Assembly: GCA_039934635.1 (NCBI GenBank)
Contig: JBDTLT010000103.1
Location: 1-17,668, forward strand
Source: DATLFA01 sp039934635
GTDB lineage: Bacteria > Actinomycetota > Acidimicrobiia > Acidimicrobiales > WLNW01
DNA: 17,668 nucleotides
Direction: 5' to 3'
Within the stretch, counting starts at the first letter, position 1. The number at the start of each line of letters is the position of its first letter. The notes under the pieces were generated by a model. It saw only the letters and a program-made list of their open reading frames with translations, ran no database searches and was not told where the DNA came from. This document shows, one piece after another, positions 1-7,394 of the stretch. The position numbers and the translations under genes are program-made.

Positions 1-1163
1 ATGTCGGCGAGCGGGTCGCCGTCGACGACGAGCAGATCGGCCTTCTTGCCCACCTCGAGTGTGCCGAGATCGTTCTCCATGCGCATCGCCCACGCGCCGT
101 TCTTCGTACAACATGTGATGGCTTCGAGTGGCGACAAGCCGAGGTCGTTCACGAGCACCTGCATCTCGCGCCCATGCCAATGTCCGTAGGGCGTGACAGA
201 GAAGCCGCTCTCGCTGCCGCAGATGATGGGAACACCTTCGTCGTAGGCGGCCCGGATCATCTTGCCCGACGCGGCGATCTCGCCGCGAAAGATGTCCTCC
301 ATGCCCGGACTGGCGCCGACGCGAGCGCCGAAATCGGCCATGTTTGCGAGGAACGTGAACGTGGGACAGATAGGGGTTTTGGCGTCGATCACGGCCTGGA
401 GCGCGCGCTCGTCCATGAACGAGGCGTGGAGCACGAGGTCGACACCGGCCTCGACCGCGATGCGCACGCTCTCGCTCGACCGGCAGTGCGCCATCACCGG
501 CGTCGCCAGCTCGTGCGCCGTGTCACACGCGGCGCGCAGTTCGTCGTAACTCCACACGAGCAACTCGCCGCGGTGTCCCGGAATCGAACCCGTCGCGTGG
601 ATCTTGATCCAGTCGGCTCCGTATTTGATGTGGCGGCGAGTCCACAGGATGACATCTTCGATCGAATTGACGACCTGCGCATAGCCGGCGCGCCCCTCGT
701 CGGGAACGAGACGGCCCGCCGTGCCGCCGACCGCGGTGAGTAACGCCTGCACGCCGGTCTTGATTCGGGGCCCTTCGATGACGCCGCACTCGACCGCATC
801 GCGGATCGAAGGGCCCATGGAGAAGATCGTGTCGGGGTCGACGATCGAGGTGACCCCCGCCCGCAGGATCTTCTGCAGATTCTGTGCGGTCACCAGCGCG
901 GCCATGGTCTGATCGCGATGGAAGAACAATTCGTCGTTCGATTGCACGTCGTCGAAGGTGCAATGCACGTGGGCATCGACGAGCCCGGGCATGACCGTGC
1001 AGCCCGTCGCGTCGATTCGGGTGGCGCCGGTCCCCGCTTGCGCGTCCGCTTCACTGCCCAACGCGACGATGCAGTCTCCGTCGAGTAACACCGAGGTGTC
1101 AGGCATCGGCGCCGCGCCGGTGCCATTGACGACCGTTCCTCCGGACACGAGCAACTGGGACAT
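1..1163 (-). CDS. Metal-dependent amidohydrolase, imidazolonepropionase/prolidase-like (3-prime end cut by window edge)
   Basis: The reading frame is open from an ATG at 1163 to base 1 without a stop (387 codons seen; the family usually ends 15-40 residues later). An AGGAGG-type ribosome site lies a few bases before the start. Family features in order: an N-terminal beta-sandwich strand set (about 1-60), the HxH metal motif H65-V-H67 after a VMPGLVDAH segment, K187 in WIKIHA as candidate carbamylated lysine, H226 (VMAHC), H246 (LVLHAS), and the late LGTLEVGKKADLLVVDGDP segment (367-384) typical of cytosolic amidohydrolases. These enzymes hydrolyse amide, lactam or similar C-N/C-O bonds with one or two metals. 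The usual Asp of GTDSG is Glu here (E318 in GSESG), so activity or metal use may differ. It is the last visible gene of a three-gene minus-strand unit, 20 bases after its neighbour. The substrate is unknown. Confidence 0.85.
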   Translation of the reverse strand, partial: MSQLLVSGGTVVNGTGAAPMPDTSVLLDGDCIVALGSEADAQAGTGATRIDATGCTVMPGLVDAHVHCTFDDVQSNDELFFHRDQTMAALVTAQNLQKILRAGVTSIVDPDTIFSMGPSIRDAVECGVIEGPRIKTGVQALLTAVGGTAGRLVPDEGRAGYAQVVNSIEDVILWTRRHIKYGADWIKIHATGSIPGHRGELLVWSYDELRAACDTAHELATPVMAHCRSSESVRIAVEAGVDLVLHASFMDERALQAVIDAKTPICPTFTFLANMADFGARVGASPGMEDIFRGEIAASGKMIRAAYDEGVPIICGSESGFSVTPYGHWHGREMQVLVNDLGLSPLEAITCCTKNGAWAMRMENDLGTLEVGKKADLLVVDGDPLAD

Positions 1164-1183
1164 GGCTCCTCCTCGTGGCAGGT

Positions 1184-2188
1184 TCACAATAGGTGTGGGG
1201 CGCGCTTTTCCAACCGGAGCAGGCGACCAGCGTTGGCATTCAACGTGCCTTCGAGCGCCGATACATCGGGCGCGGTGCCCTTGTCCCACCCACCGAAGTT
1301 GGTGCCGTAGACAAGCTGTTCGGTGCCGAGCTGTTCGACCGCGAATGCGAACTCCCGCGTACCGCTGATGTGGCAGTCGAACCACAGGCGCTGGAAGGCC
1401 GCGTCGAAGGCACCGGGTTGACGGATCCACTCGGGCATGGCCCTCCGTCGCTCCGCGAGCTTGCGCAACTTGGCGAGGTGCATTGGAGTCGAGCCTCCAC
1501 CGTGCGACAGGCAGATGTCGAGTGTGGGGAAGCGTGTCGTGACTCCTCCGAAGACGAGCAGCGCCACGGCGAGGACCTCCTCGTAGGAGAACTCGATCAC
1601 GAGGTCGAGATCGAAGCGGCGGATGCGGCTGTCGCGCAGCGGGCCATCCATGCCGGACGGCGCGGGATGGAAGAACAGCGGGACGTCGAGGTCGACGCAG
1701 GCGCGGTAGAAGGGATCGAGGCTCGTGTCGTCGAGGTGGAGGCCGAAGTCAGTACCGATGTACCCGCCGAGCAGACCGAGATCGCGCACGCTGCGTATCA
1801 GCTCTTCTATAGCGCTGTCGACATGTTGCATGGGCAGCGACGCGAACCCGACGAGGCGATCGGGATGGCGGCGCACGACCTCGGCGAGGTCGTCGTTGTG
1901 GCGACGGCAGTAGTCGCGTGCGTTGGGAACGTCGATGAAGTGGAGGTACGTGAGTGGGTTCGGTGACAGCGCCTGTACGCGGATACCGGCGTCGTCCATC
2001 GCGGCGATCCGTAGGTCGACCTCCATGAAGAGCGAACCACGGTACGGAACGCCATCGAGGCGGTAATCGCCGACGCGGAACCATGGGGTGCCATCATCGT
2101 GCGCCCCGATCTCGGGCCCACACGCGGGACCCGCCGCGCCCATGGTGCCTTCGAGCACCACATGTCCGTGTACATCGATGAGCCCCAT
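1184..2188 (-). CDS. Amidohydrolase-2 family protein, ACMSD-like
   Basis: This 334-residue protein has the usual length for the amidohydrolase_2 / aminocarboxymuconate-semialdehyde decarboxylase group, whose members hydrolyse or non-oxidatively decarboxylate cyclic and aromatic acids in a TIM barrel. Visible metal-site motifs are H7-G-H9 right at the N-terminus (IDVHGHV), H174 (LFFHPAP) and H229 (LSHGGG). The final Asp is replaced: YGTNFGGWD has N297 where most members read GSD or GTD. The ATG at 2188 follows a GGGGGA ribosome site and places the HxH at the normal distance from the N-terminus, so the start is likely right. It lies 35 bases downstream of the SnoaL-like gene and 20 bases before the next amidohydrolase, suggesting co-transcription. 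The fold is clear; whether it is a decarboxylase or hydrolase, and on what, cannot be told. Confidence 0.85.
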   Translation of the reverse strand: MGLIDVHGHVVLEGTMGAAGPACGPEIGAHDDGTPWFRVGDYRLDGVPYRGSLFMEVDLRIAAMDDAGIRVQALSPNPLTYLHFIDVPNARDYCRRHNDDLAEVVRRHPDRLVGFASLPMQHVDSAIEELIRSVRDLGLLGGYIGTDFGLHLDDTSLDPFYRACVDLDVPLFFHPAPSGMDGPLRDSRIRRFDLDLVIEFSYEEVLAVALLVFGGVTTRFPTLDICLSHGGGSTPMHLAKLRKLAERRRAMPEWIRQPGAFDAAFQRLWFDCHISGTREFAFAVEQLGTEQLVYGTNFGGWDKGTAPDVSALEGTLNANAGRLLRLEKRAPHLL

Positions 2189-2223
2189 GCGTCCCCCAAT
2201 CTCCGTATGTTGTTCGTTAGGCG

Positions 2224-2565
2224 TCAGAAGTCAGCACCATCGAGGTTGACGATCTGGCTGACGATCAGTCCGCCTCGCACGACGATGTCGTCGCGACCGC
2301 TCGAGCCGTCACCCGGCCCGCCGACCAGGCGCCACCAGACCGAGCCGCGCTCACCGTCGGTTTCGACACGGTGCACTTCGACGCGACCGGGGGCGAGCCG
2401 GCCGGGCACTGTCCGGAAATACTCGAGGATGGCGTCGTGACCGTCGTAGCAGTCCGCGCCTCGTACGAGCACGGCGTTTTGCGCGTAGTCGAGCGCCATC
2501 GCGACGGGGTCGCCGCCGGCCACACCGACCAAGTGATCGTCGACGACTTGACGAGTTGTGCGCAC
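2224..2565 (-). CDS. SnoaL-like / NTF2-fold protein (113 aa)
   Basis: A small alpha+beta protein with the NTF2-like pattern: an N-terminal helix ending in a GGDP turn, a YDGHDAILEYFRTVPG segment (about 41-56) as in polyketide-cyclase-like SnoaL proteins, then three or four strands. No catalytic set that I can assign is visible, so it may be an enzyme (isomerase, dehydratase, cyclase) or a ligand-binding subunit. The GTG at 2565 is the only reasonable start because an in-frame TAG lies 15 bases upstream. There is no Shine-Dalgarno sequence, but a TAGTGT box ends 9 bases before the GTG, so the mRNA is probably leaderless. It is the first gene of a minus-strand unit with two amidohydrolases and is divergent from the ABC transporter operon. 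Confidence 0.72.
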   Translation of the reverse strand: MRTTRQVVDDHLVGVAGGDPVAMALDYAQNAVLVRGADCYDGHDAILEYFRTVPGRLAPGRVEVHRVETDGERGSVWWRLVGGPGDGSSGRDDIVVRGGLIVSQIVNLDGADF

Positions 2566-2574
2566 CGACGGGCG

Positions 2575-2580
2575 ACACTA
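2575..2580 (-). promoter_or_regulatory. -10 box TAGTGT, probable leaderless promoter of the 2565 gene
   Basis: TAGTGT fits the actinobacterial TANNNT -10 pattern and ends 9 bases before the GTG start, which leaves room for transcription to begin at or next to the start codon. The stretch from this box to the GTG closely resembles the one at 7773-7791 (about 16 of 19 aligned bases with one gap), also before a SnoaL-fold gene. No -35 box is evident. Confidence 0.45.
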
Positions 2581-2624
2581 GCCCTTCCCTCCAAACTCAG
2601 CTGGCCCGAGACGCGCGTGATTAC

Positions 2625-2630
2625 TAGGCT
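2625..2630 (+). promoter_or_regulatory. -10 box TAGGCT upstream of the ABC transporter operon
   Basis: TAGGCT (TANNNT type) lies 30 bases before the GTG start of the binding-protein gene, leaving about 24 bases of leader that include the GAGGGGG ribosome site at 2647-2653. No good -35 hexamer is seen. A GCTGGCC heptamer occurs twice, at 2600-2606 and 2628-2634, the second overlapping the box; it could be a regulator half-site or chance. Confidence 0.35.
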
Positions 2631-2660
2631 GGCCGCTTCACATGCTGAGGGGGACTCATC

Positions 2661-3917
2661 GTGAAATTGCGTACGTTGGTCGTGGCTGTCGTCGTGCCGC
2701 TGGCACTGCTCGCGGCAGCGTGTGGGGAAAGCGACGAGAAGAAGGCCGAGAGCGGGCCAGCGGCCACCGCGGCCCCGGGCGGCGCGACAGGGACCACAAA
2801 GCCCGACAACACGGGTGTTCCCGGCATCTCCGACACCACGATCAAGCTCGGTTCGACGCTACCGATCGTCGGGACGGCGGCGACTGCGGGTGTCGGCCTG
2901 CGCGACGGCATCAAGCTGGCCGTTGACGAGATAAACGCGGCCGGGGGCATCGACGGACGCAAAGTCGAAACCGTTGTCCTCGATGATGGCTTCGACGTCA
3001 ACCGTCTCGTGAGCAATGTGCAGAAACTCGTGAACGAGGACAAGGTGTACGCGATCGTGGCGCCCGCGGGCTCGCAGGCGCTGCCCGGCACGTACGACTT
3101 CATCAAATCCAGTCGGACCCCGATGTGGGGCCCGGTGTCGCCGCCCGATCCCAAGATCGAACCGGTCTTCATCCTCGCAGCGACCCGAACGGCGCAACTC
3201 CGCGTCGCCATCGACTACATGGGCTCTAAGGGCGTCAAGAAGTTGGCCGTGATCGGTCAGAACAACACGCTCGGCGCCGAGGCCAAGGCCGCGGCCGAGG
3301 CCCAAGCGCCCAAGAACGGCATGACGATCGTCGCCCAGGAAACGGTCGAGGTGCAGTCGAAAGACGTCACCGCCGCGGTGAACAAAGTTCTTTCCTCAGG
3401 CGCCGACGGGATTGTGATGGGCGTCGACAACGCGCAGGCGGCACTGGTCCAGAACCAGATCAACCAAGCCGGCAAGCGCGGCTCGATCATCGTCGCCACC
3501 GACTCGGGGGCCGGCGGACCCGGTGGTGACAACACGACAAAGCTGTGCGAGCCCAACGCGTGCGAGGGTTTCATCGGTGCAATGCAGGCCGAGCTCACAA
3601 CCTCTGACGTGGCGCAAGTGGCCAAGGTGCGCGACCTTTCGCAGAAGGCGAACATGGCGCAGGGTGGACTCAACTTCATCCTTCAGTCGTACGCGTATAC
3701 GACCGCATTCTTCGAAGTTCTCAAGAAGATGAACGGCAACTACAAGTACGAGAACTTCTACAAGACCGCCGAGGCCATCGACTATGACTCCGGCATCCTC
3801 CCGAAGATCAAGTGCGGCGCGCTCCCCGAGGGCCACTCTTGTGGCGCAGGCGCCGGCTTGGCCGAGTTCAAGGCCGGTAAATGGACTGTCGTCCAGAAAT
3901 TCACCGTTCCCAAGTGA
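2661..3917 (+). CDS. HAAT-family ABC transporter substrate-binding lipoprotein
   Basis: The 418-residue protein starts with a lipoprotein signal (MKLR, hydrophobic 6-20, cleavage before C21 in LLAAAC; the -3 residue is Ala rather than the more usual Leu), then an Ala/Gly/Thr-rich linker to about residue 55. The mature part is a type 1 periplasmic-binding fold: IKLGSTLPIVGT (61-72), a GIKLAVDEINAAGGIDGRKV helix-turn (83-102), VYAIVAPAGSQA (129-140) and IVMGVD (251-256). Four cysteines (296, 301, 385, 394) could form disulfides outside the cell. It would capture the ligand and deliver it to LivHM. The GTG start has a GAGGGGG ribosome site 7 bases upstream. Family members bind branched-chain amino acids, amides, urea or aromatic acids; the surrounding catabolic genes favour a non-amino-acid ligand, which is an inference. 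It is first in a five-gene operon. Confidence 0.9.
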   Translation: MKLRTLVVAVVVPLALLAAACGESDEKKAESGPAATAAPGGATGTTKPDNTGVPGISDTTIKLGSTLPIVGTAATAGVGLRDGIKLAVDEINAAGGIDGRKVETVVLDDGFDVNRLVSNVQKLVNEDKVYAIVAPAGSQALPGTYDFIKSSRTPMWGPVSPPDPKIEPVFILAATRTAQLRVAIDYMGSKGVKKLAVIGQNNTLGAEAKAAAEAQAPKNGMTIVAQETVEVQSKDVTAAVNKVLSSGADGIVMGVDNAQAALVQNQINQAGKRGSIIVATDSGAGGPGGDNTTKLCEPNACEGFIGAMQAELTTSDVAQVAKVRDLSQKANMAQGGLNFILQSYAYTTAFFEVLKKMNGNYKYENFYKTAEAIDYDSGILPKIKCGALPEGHSCGAGAGLAEFKAGKWTVVQKFTVPK

Positions 3918-3976
3918 CCTGACTCCGTAGCGAAGGCGAGATACGCGGCCTCACTGCGCGATTCGAGGGCACGACA

Positions 3977-4876
3977 ATGTTGCAGCAGTTGATAAGCGGA
4001 CTCGAGGCGGGAAGTTGGTACGCGCTCATCGGGATGGCCGTCGTGGTCATCATGAAGGCGACCGACGTTCCCAACTTCTCTATGGCAGAGATGGGCCTCG
4101 TCGCCGCATACGTCTCGTGGGGGCTGCTCGACAAGCTCGATCACAGCGGGGTCAAAGCCTTCAAGGTCGGCATCTTGGCCTTCGTCGTCGCGACGCTTGC
4201 GGGACTGATCGTCGCGTTCGCACTCGGCGCGATAATCGAACGCGTGCTGATGCGTCGCTTCGGCGGTCTGTCGCACTTTCCGATGCTGCTCATGACGATC
4301 GGGCTCACGGGCGTCATCCGATCGGTCATCGACAAGGTCTGGGGTGGTGACGATCGGGCCAATCCGGCACCATGGAGCGGCCGTATCTGGAGGGTGGGCG
4401 ACACGATCATCAGCGTCAACCAACTGATTACCATCGGCGTTGGGCTCGCCGCAGCAATCTTGCTCGGCCGGTTTTTTCAGAGCTCGTTCGGTGCACAGAT
4501 GCGCGCCGTCGCCGAGAACCGCGCCGTTGCCCGCACACTCGGTATCAACGTCGGTCGCGTCGCGGTCGTCGCGTGGGGCATCGCCACCGTGGTTGCCGCG
4601 CTGGCGATGATTCTCCAGACGCAGAAGACCAACCTCGGCCAGGGCAACGCCGACGCGCTCATCATCCGCGGCTTCGTTGCCGCCACCATCGGTGGATTCT
4701 CATCGCTGATGGGAGCGTTCATCGGTGGCCTCATGGTGGGCGTACTCGAATTCTTGGCGGCCGAGTACATCTCGACCGACTGGAAATCCGCGGTGGCGCT
4801 GCTGCTCGTCTTCGTCTTCCTCTTGTTCAAACCCACGGGCCTCTTCGCACCCGCGATCAAGCCGCGCGAGGTGTGA
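3977..4876 (+). CDS. livH: Branched-chain amino acid-type ABC transporter permease LivH
   Basis: This 299-residue integral membrane protein has the LivH pattern: an N-terminal LISGLEAGSWYALIGMAVVVI segment (5-25), the NFSMAEMGLVAAYVSW helix (33-48) where family members read NFAHG-M-GA, several further membrane helices, and the cytoplasmic coupling loop AENRAVARTLGINVGRVAVV (179-198) that contacts the ATPases. The C-terminal FLLFKPTGLFAP (281-292) is also typical of the family. It forms the translocation path with LivM. A 59-base gap separates it from the binding protein, and only a weak GAGGGC ribosome site precedes the ATG. The next gene starts 2 bases after its stop, so the two are translated together. 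Confidence 0.9.
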   Translation: MLQQLISGLEAGSWYALIGMAVVVIMKATDVPNFSMAEMGLVAAYVSWGLLDKLDHSGVKAFKVGILAFVVATLAGLIVAFALGAIIERVLMRRFGGLSHFPMLLMTIGLTGVIRSVIDKVWGGDDRANPAPWSGRIWRVGDTIISVNQLITIGVGLAAAILLGRFFQSSFGAQMRAVAENRAVARTLGINVGRVAVVAWGIATVVAALAMILQTQKTNLGQGNADALIIRGFVAATIGGFSSLMGAFIGGLMVGVLEFLAAEYISTDWKSAVALLLVFVFLLFKPTGLFAPAIKPREV

Positions 4877-4878
4877 TC

Positions 4879-5916
4879 ATGGATCCCGAACTCGCAACCA
4901 CGAGCGAAGCGCCTATCGGTCCTGCGTCGATTCCCCGCATCGGATTTCGGGCTCGCCCGGGGTGGCAGCAGGCGGTCATCGGCGTTGGCGCGGTCGCCGG
5001 AGCGTTCCTGCTGTACGAGTTGCCGAAAACCGGACTCTCGCCGTACTGGATCAACCTCGCCTGCTTGGTGCTCATCTACTCCATCGGCACCCTCGGTTTC
5101 AACGTCGCGGTCGGCTGGTCGGGTCAACTCGCGCTCGCCCACGCCGGCTTTTATGGGCTCGGCGCGTACACGACAGCGGTGCTGTGGAAGGACCATGGCT
5201 GGCCGTTCTTCCTCGCGATGGCGGCAGCCGGCGCGCTCGCCGGTGTTGTCGGCGTCCTCATCAGTTGGCCCGCCATGCCGCTCAGAGGCTTCTATCTGGC
5301 GATCGCCACGCTGGCCCTCGGGCAGTTGTTCGTGCAGTTGTTCGTACAGTTCGACAGCATCACCGGCGGTGGCAGCGGCAAACAGGTGCCGCGCTTTCGC
5401 GTGCCCGGCACTGGTCGTACCGAAGGCTTGTACTACATGTGTCTCGGCACGGCGGTCGTGTGCTTCTTCCTCGTGTGGAGACTCGTTGGCACCCGTCTGG
5501 GCCGCACGCTCAAGTCCGTGCGCGACATCGAGATCGCCGCGCAATCAGTGGGCGTGCAGCCGGTCAAGTATCGACTGATCGCCTTCGGAGTCGCGTCAGG
5601 TCTTGCCGCAATCGCCGGAGGACTGCAGTCGCAATACAGCACGTTCGTGTTCCCGCTGCAGTTCGGTACGGCGCTCTTGGTGCAGTTCCTCACGATGATG
5701 ATTCTCGGCGGCGTCGGATCGATGACGGGATCGGTGATCGGTGCTGCGTTCGCCGTGTTCGTGCTCGAATTCTTCCGCAAGGCCAAACCCGAGTGGGAGT
5801 CTTGGCAACCGATGGCGTTCGGCGGCGTGCTCATGTTGTGCGTCGCCGCTCTTCCCGGTGGGTTGGTGTCATTGCCGACGCGGCTGCGTGGACTACGAAG
5901 GCGTACCGTCACATGA
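4879..5916 (+). CDS. livM: Branched-chain amino acid-type ABC transporter permease LivM
   Basis: The 345-residue permease partner of LivH. It carries the family signature GWSGQLALAHAGFYGLGAY (79-97), about eight to ten membrane segments, and the cytoplasmic loop KSVRDIEIAAQSVGVQPVKY (212-231). The frame is open far upstream (to 4372), but that part overlaps livH in another frame and encodes Arg-rich sequence without membrane character. The ATG at 4879, 2 bases after the livH stop, gives a normal LivM length and is preferred. Its stop overlaps the livG start (ATGA), indicating coupled translation. Confidence 0.9.
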   Translation: MDPELATTSEAPIGPASIPRIGFRARPGWQQAVIGVGAVAGAFLLYELPKTGLSPYWINLACLVLIYSIGTLGFNVAVGWSGQLALAHAGFYGLGAYTTAVLWKDHGWPFFLAMAAAGALAGVVGVLISWPAMPLRGFYLAIATLALGQLFVQLFVQFDSITGGGSGKQVPRFRVPGTGRTEGLYYMCLGTAVVCFFLVWRLVGTRLGRTLKSVRDIEIAAQSVGVQPVKYRLIAFGVASGLAAIAGGLQSQYSTFVFPLQFGTALLVQFLTMMILGGVGSMTGSVIGAAFAVFVLEFFRKAKPEWESWQPMAFGGVLMLCVAALPGGLVSLPTRLRGLRRRTVT

Positions 5917-6695
5917 GCGATGCACCGCCGCTGGAGCTCGACGGCGTGACCGTCGCCTTCGGTGGCAACATCGTTTTCACCGACGTCAGCATAAAGTTCG
6001 AGCGCGGTTTCACCGGTCTCGTCGGTCCTAACGGTGCGGGGAAGACGACCGCGTTCAATGTGGTCTCGGGTTACATCAAGCCCCTCAGGGGAACAGTGTC
6101 CATCTATGGGCGCGACATCACAGGCACCCGGCCGGCCAAGGTTGCAGCGCTCGGTGTGGGGCGCACCTTCCAGACACCGCGCCTCATCCAGGAGCTCTCG
6201 GTGATCGAGAACGTGATGTTGGGACGGCACCTCCACATTCCGAGCAACCATCTCATGGAGTTCGCCGGTCTGCCCCGCGCCCGCCGTGGTGAACGCGACG
6301 CGCGGCGCGCCTCGCTCGAGATGCTCGACCGGTTCGGCCTTGCCGACCGCGCGTTCGACGAGGCGTCGTCGGTGCCGCTCGGCAGCCAGAAGATCGTCGA
6401 GGTCGCGCGCACACTCCTGTCCGAGCCTCGCGTCCTACTCGTCGACGAACCGGCCGCCGGTCTCGGCGCGGACGACGTGGCGGCGTTGCTCAAAGGACTG
6501 AGAGCGGTCATGGCCGAGCAATCGATATGCGTCATCGTGATCGAGCACGACCTCGGGTTGGTCAGTGATCTCTGTTCGCGCGTCGCCGTCCTGCATTTCG
6601 GTTCGATCATCGCCGACGGCACGCCGGCCGAAGTCGTGCGCGAGCCGGCCGTCATCGAGGCCTACCTGGGAGGTGGCTTTGCTGCTCGAGATTGA
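5913..6695 (+). CDS. livG: ABC transporter ATP-binding protein LivG
   Basis: This 260-residue cytoplasmic ATPase energises the HAAT importer as one half of the LivG/LivF pair. Walker A GPNGAGKTT is at 38-46, the Q-loop glutamine is Q87 (TFQTPR), Walker B VLLVDEP is at 174-180 and the switch histidine is H212 (IEHD). The ABC signature is VPLGSQ (154-159) rather than LSGGQ. LivG proteins are known to vary here (LSYGxQ, LPYGxQ), and the key Gly and Gln remain. The C-terminal GTPAEVVREPAVIEAYLG segment (237-253) is diagnostic of LivG. The ATG at 5913 overlaps the livM stop by four bases; the frame is open further upstream, but that part is a shadow of livM. Confidence 0.92.
   Translation: MSDAPPLELDGVTVAFGGNIVFTDVSIKFERGFTGLVGPNGAGKTTAFNVVSGYIKPLRGTVSIYGRDITGTRPAKVAALGVGRTFQTPRLIQELSVIENVMLGRHLHIPSNHLMEFAGLPRARRGERDARRASLEMLDRFGLADRAFDEASSVPLGSQKIVEVARTLLSEPRVLLVDEPAAGLGADDVAALLKGLRAVMAEQSICVIVIEHDLGLVSDLCSRVAVLHFGSIIADGTPAEVVREPAVIEAYLGGGFAARD
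6668..6673 (+). promoter_or_regulatory. Ribosome-binding site GGGAGG deciding a TTG start for livF
   Basis: GGGAGG ends 5 bases before a TTG codon at 6679, the normal spacing. The in-frame GTG at 6673 overlaps this site and so cannot use it. The site lies inside the last codons of livG. Confidence 0.6.
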
Positions 6696-7386
6696 CAACA
6701 TCCGCTCGGGCTATGGGCGCCTCGAAGTCCTCCACGGCGTGTCCTTGCAGGTTGACGAAGGCGAGGTCGTCGCGGTTCTCGGCGCGAACGGTGCCGGCAA
6801 GACGACCACGCTGCGCGTGTGTTCAGGGTTGCTCCCCGCTTGGTCCGGATCGGTCTGCTTCGACGGCCGCCCGATCGCCAAGCTCAAGACCGAACAGCGC
6901 GCCGCGCTCGGGCTCGCACAACTACCCGAAGGGCGGGGCATCCTGCACACCCTTTCGGTCAGCGAGAATCTCTACCTGTCGACGGTGGTGCGCAAGGACG
7001 GCAAGGCGGCGATCAAGGAGGATGCCGAGCGCATGTTGGGGCTGTTTCCCATCCTGAGCACGAAGCTCGATCACCCGGCGGGCTCACTGTCGGGTGGCCA
7101 GCAGCAGATGCTGGCAGTCGCGCGCGCCATGATGGCAAGACCGCGTTTCCTCATGATCGACGAACTCTCGTTCGGCCTCGCGCCCGCGCTCGTCGACCAG
7201 TTGTTCGGCATGATCGGCGACTTGCGCAAGCTCGGAACCTCCTTCCTCCTAGTCGAGCAGCACGCGTCGGTGCTCGACGTCAGTGATCGCGCCTACGTGT
7301 TGCGTACGGGACGCAACCAGGTCGATGGCGCGTCCAGCGAACTCAAGAAGGATCCGACGCTCGTCCGTTCGTATCTCGGCGCGTGA
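6679..7386 (+). CDS. livF: ABC transporter ATP-binding protein LivF
   Basis: The second ATPase of the HAAT importer, 235 residues from the chosen TTG start. Walker A GANGAGKTT is at 35-43, the LivF-typical QLPEGRGIL segment is at 81-89, the ABC signature LSGGQ at 137-141, Walker B FLMIDE at 157-162 and switch H195 (VEQH). The residue after the Walker B glutamate is Leu (DELS) instead of the usual Pro (DEPS), a mild variant. No ATG exists near the conserved LLEIDNI N-terminus. TTG at 6679 fits the GGGAGG site and makes a 17-base overlap with livG; GTG at 6673 would add two residues. The frame extends upstream to 6565, but that is a livG shadow. It ends 8 bases before the converging 7395 gene. 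Confidence 0.9.
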   Translation: MLLEIDNIRSGYGRLEVLHGVSLQVDEGEVVAVLGANGAGKTTTLRVCSGLLPAWSGSVCFDGRPIAKLKTEQRAALGLAQLPEGRGILHTLSVSENLYLSTVVRKDGKAAIKEDAERMLGLFPILSTKLDHPAGSLSGGQQQMLAVARAMMARPRFLMIDELSFGLAPALVDQLFGMIGDLRKLGTSFLLVEQHASVLDVSDRAYVLRTGRNQVDGASSELKKDPTLVRSYLGA

Positions 7387-7394
7387 GGTCGCGA

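Noticed and set aside
1193..1966. Plus-strand 257-codon open frame
   Set aside because: It is the antisense shadow of the ACMSD-like gene; only the minus-strand frame has metal-site motifs.
4477..5544. Minus-strand 355-codon open frame
   Set aside because: It is antisense to livH and livM, has Arg/Glu/His-rich composition without domains, and reflects GC-rich third-position bias.
4725..5912. Long upstream extensions of the livM and livG frames
   Set aside because: These stretches overlap the preceding genes out of frame and encode Arg-rich sequence; internal ATGs at 4879 and 5913 give family-normal proteins.
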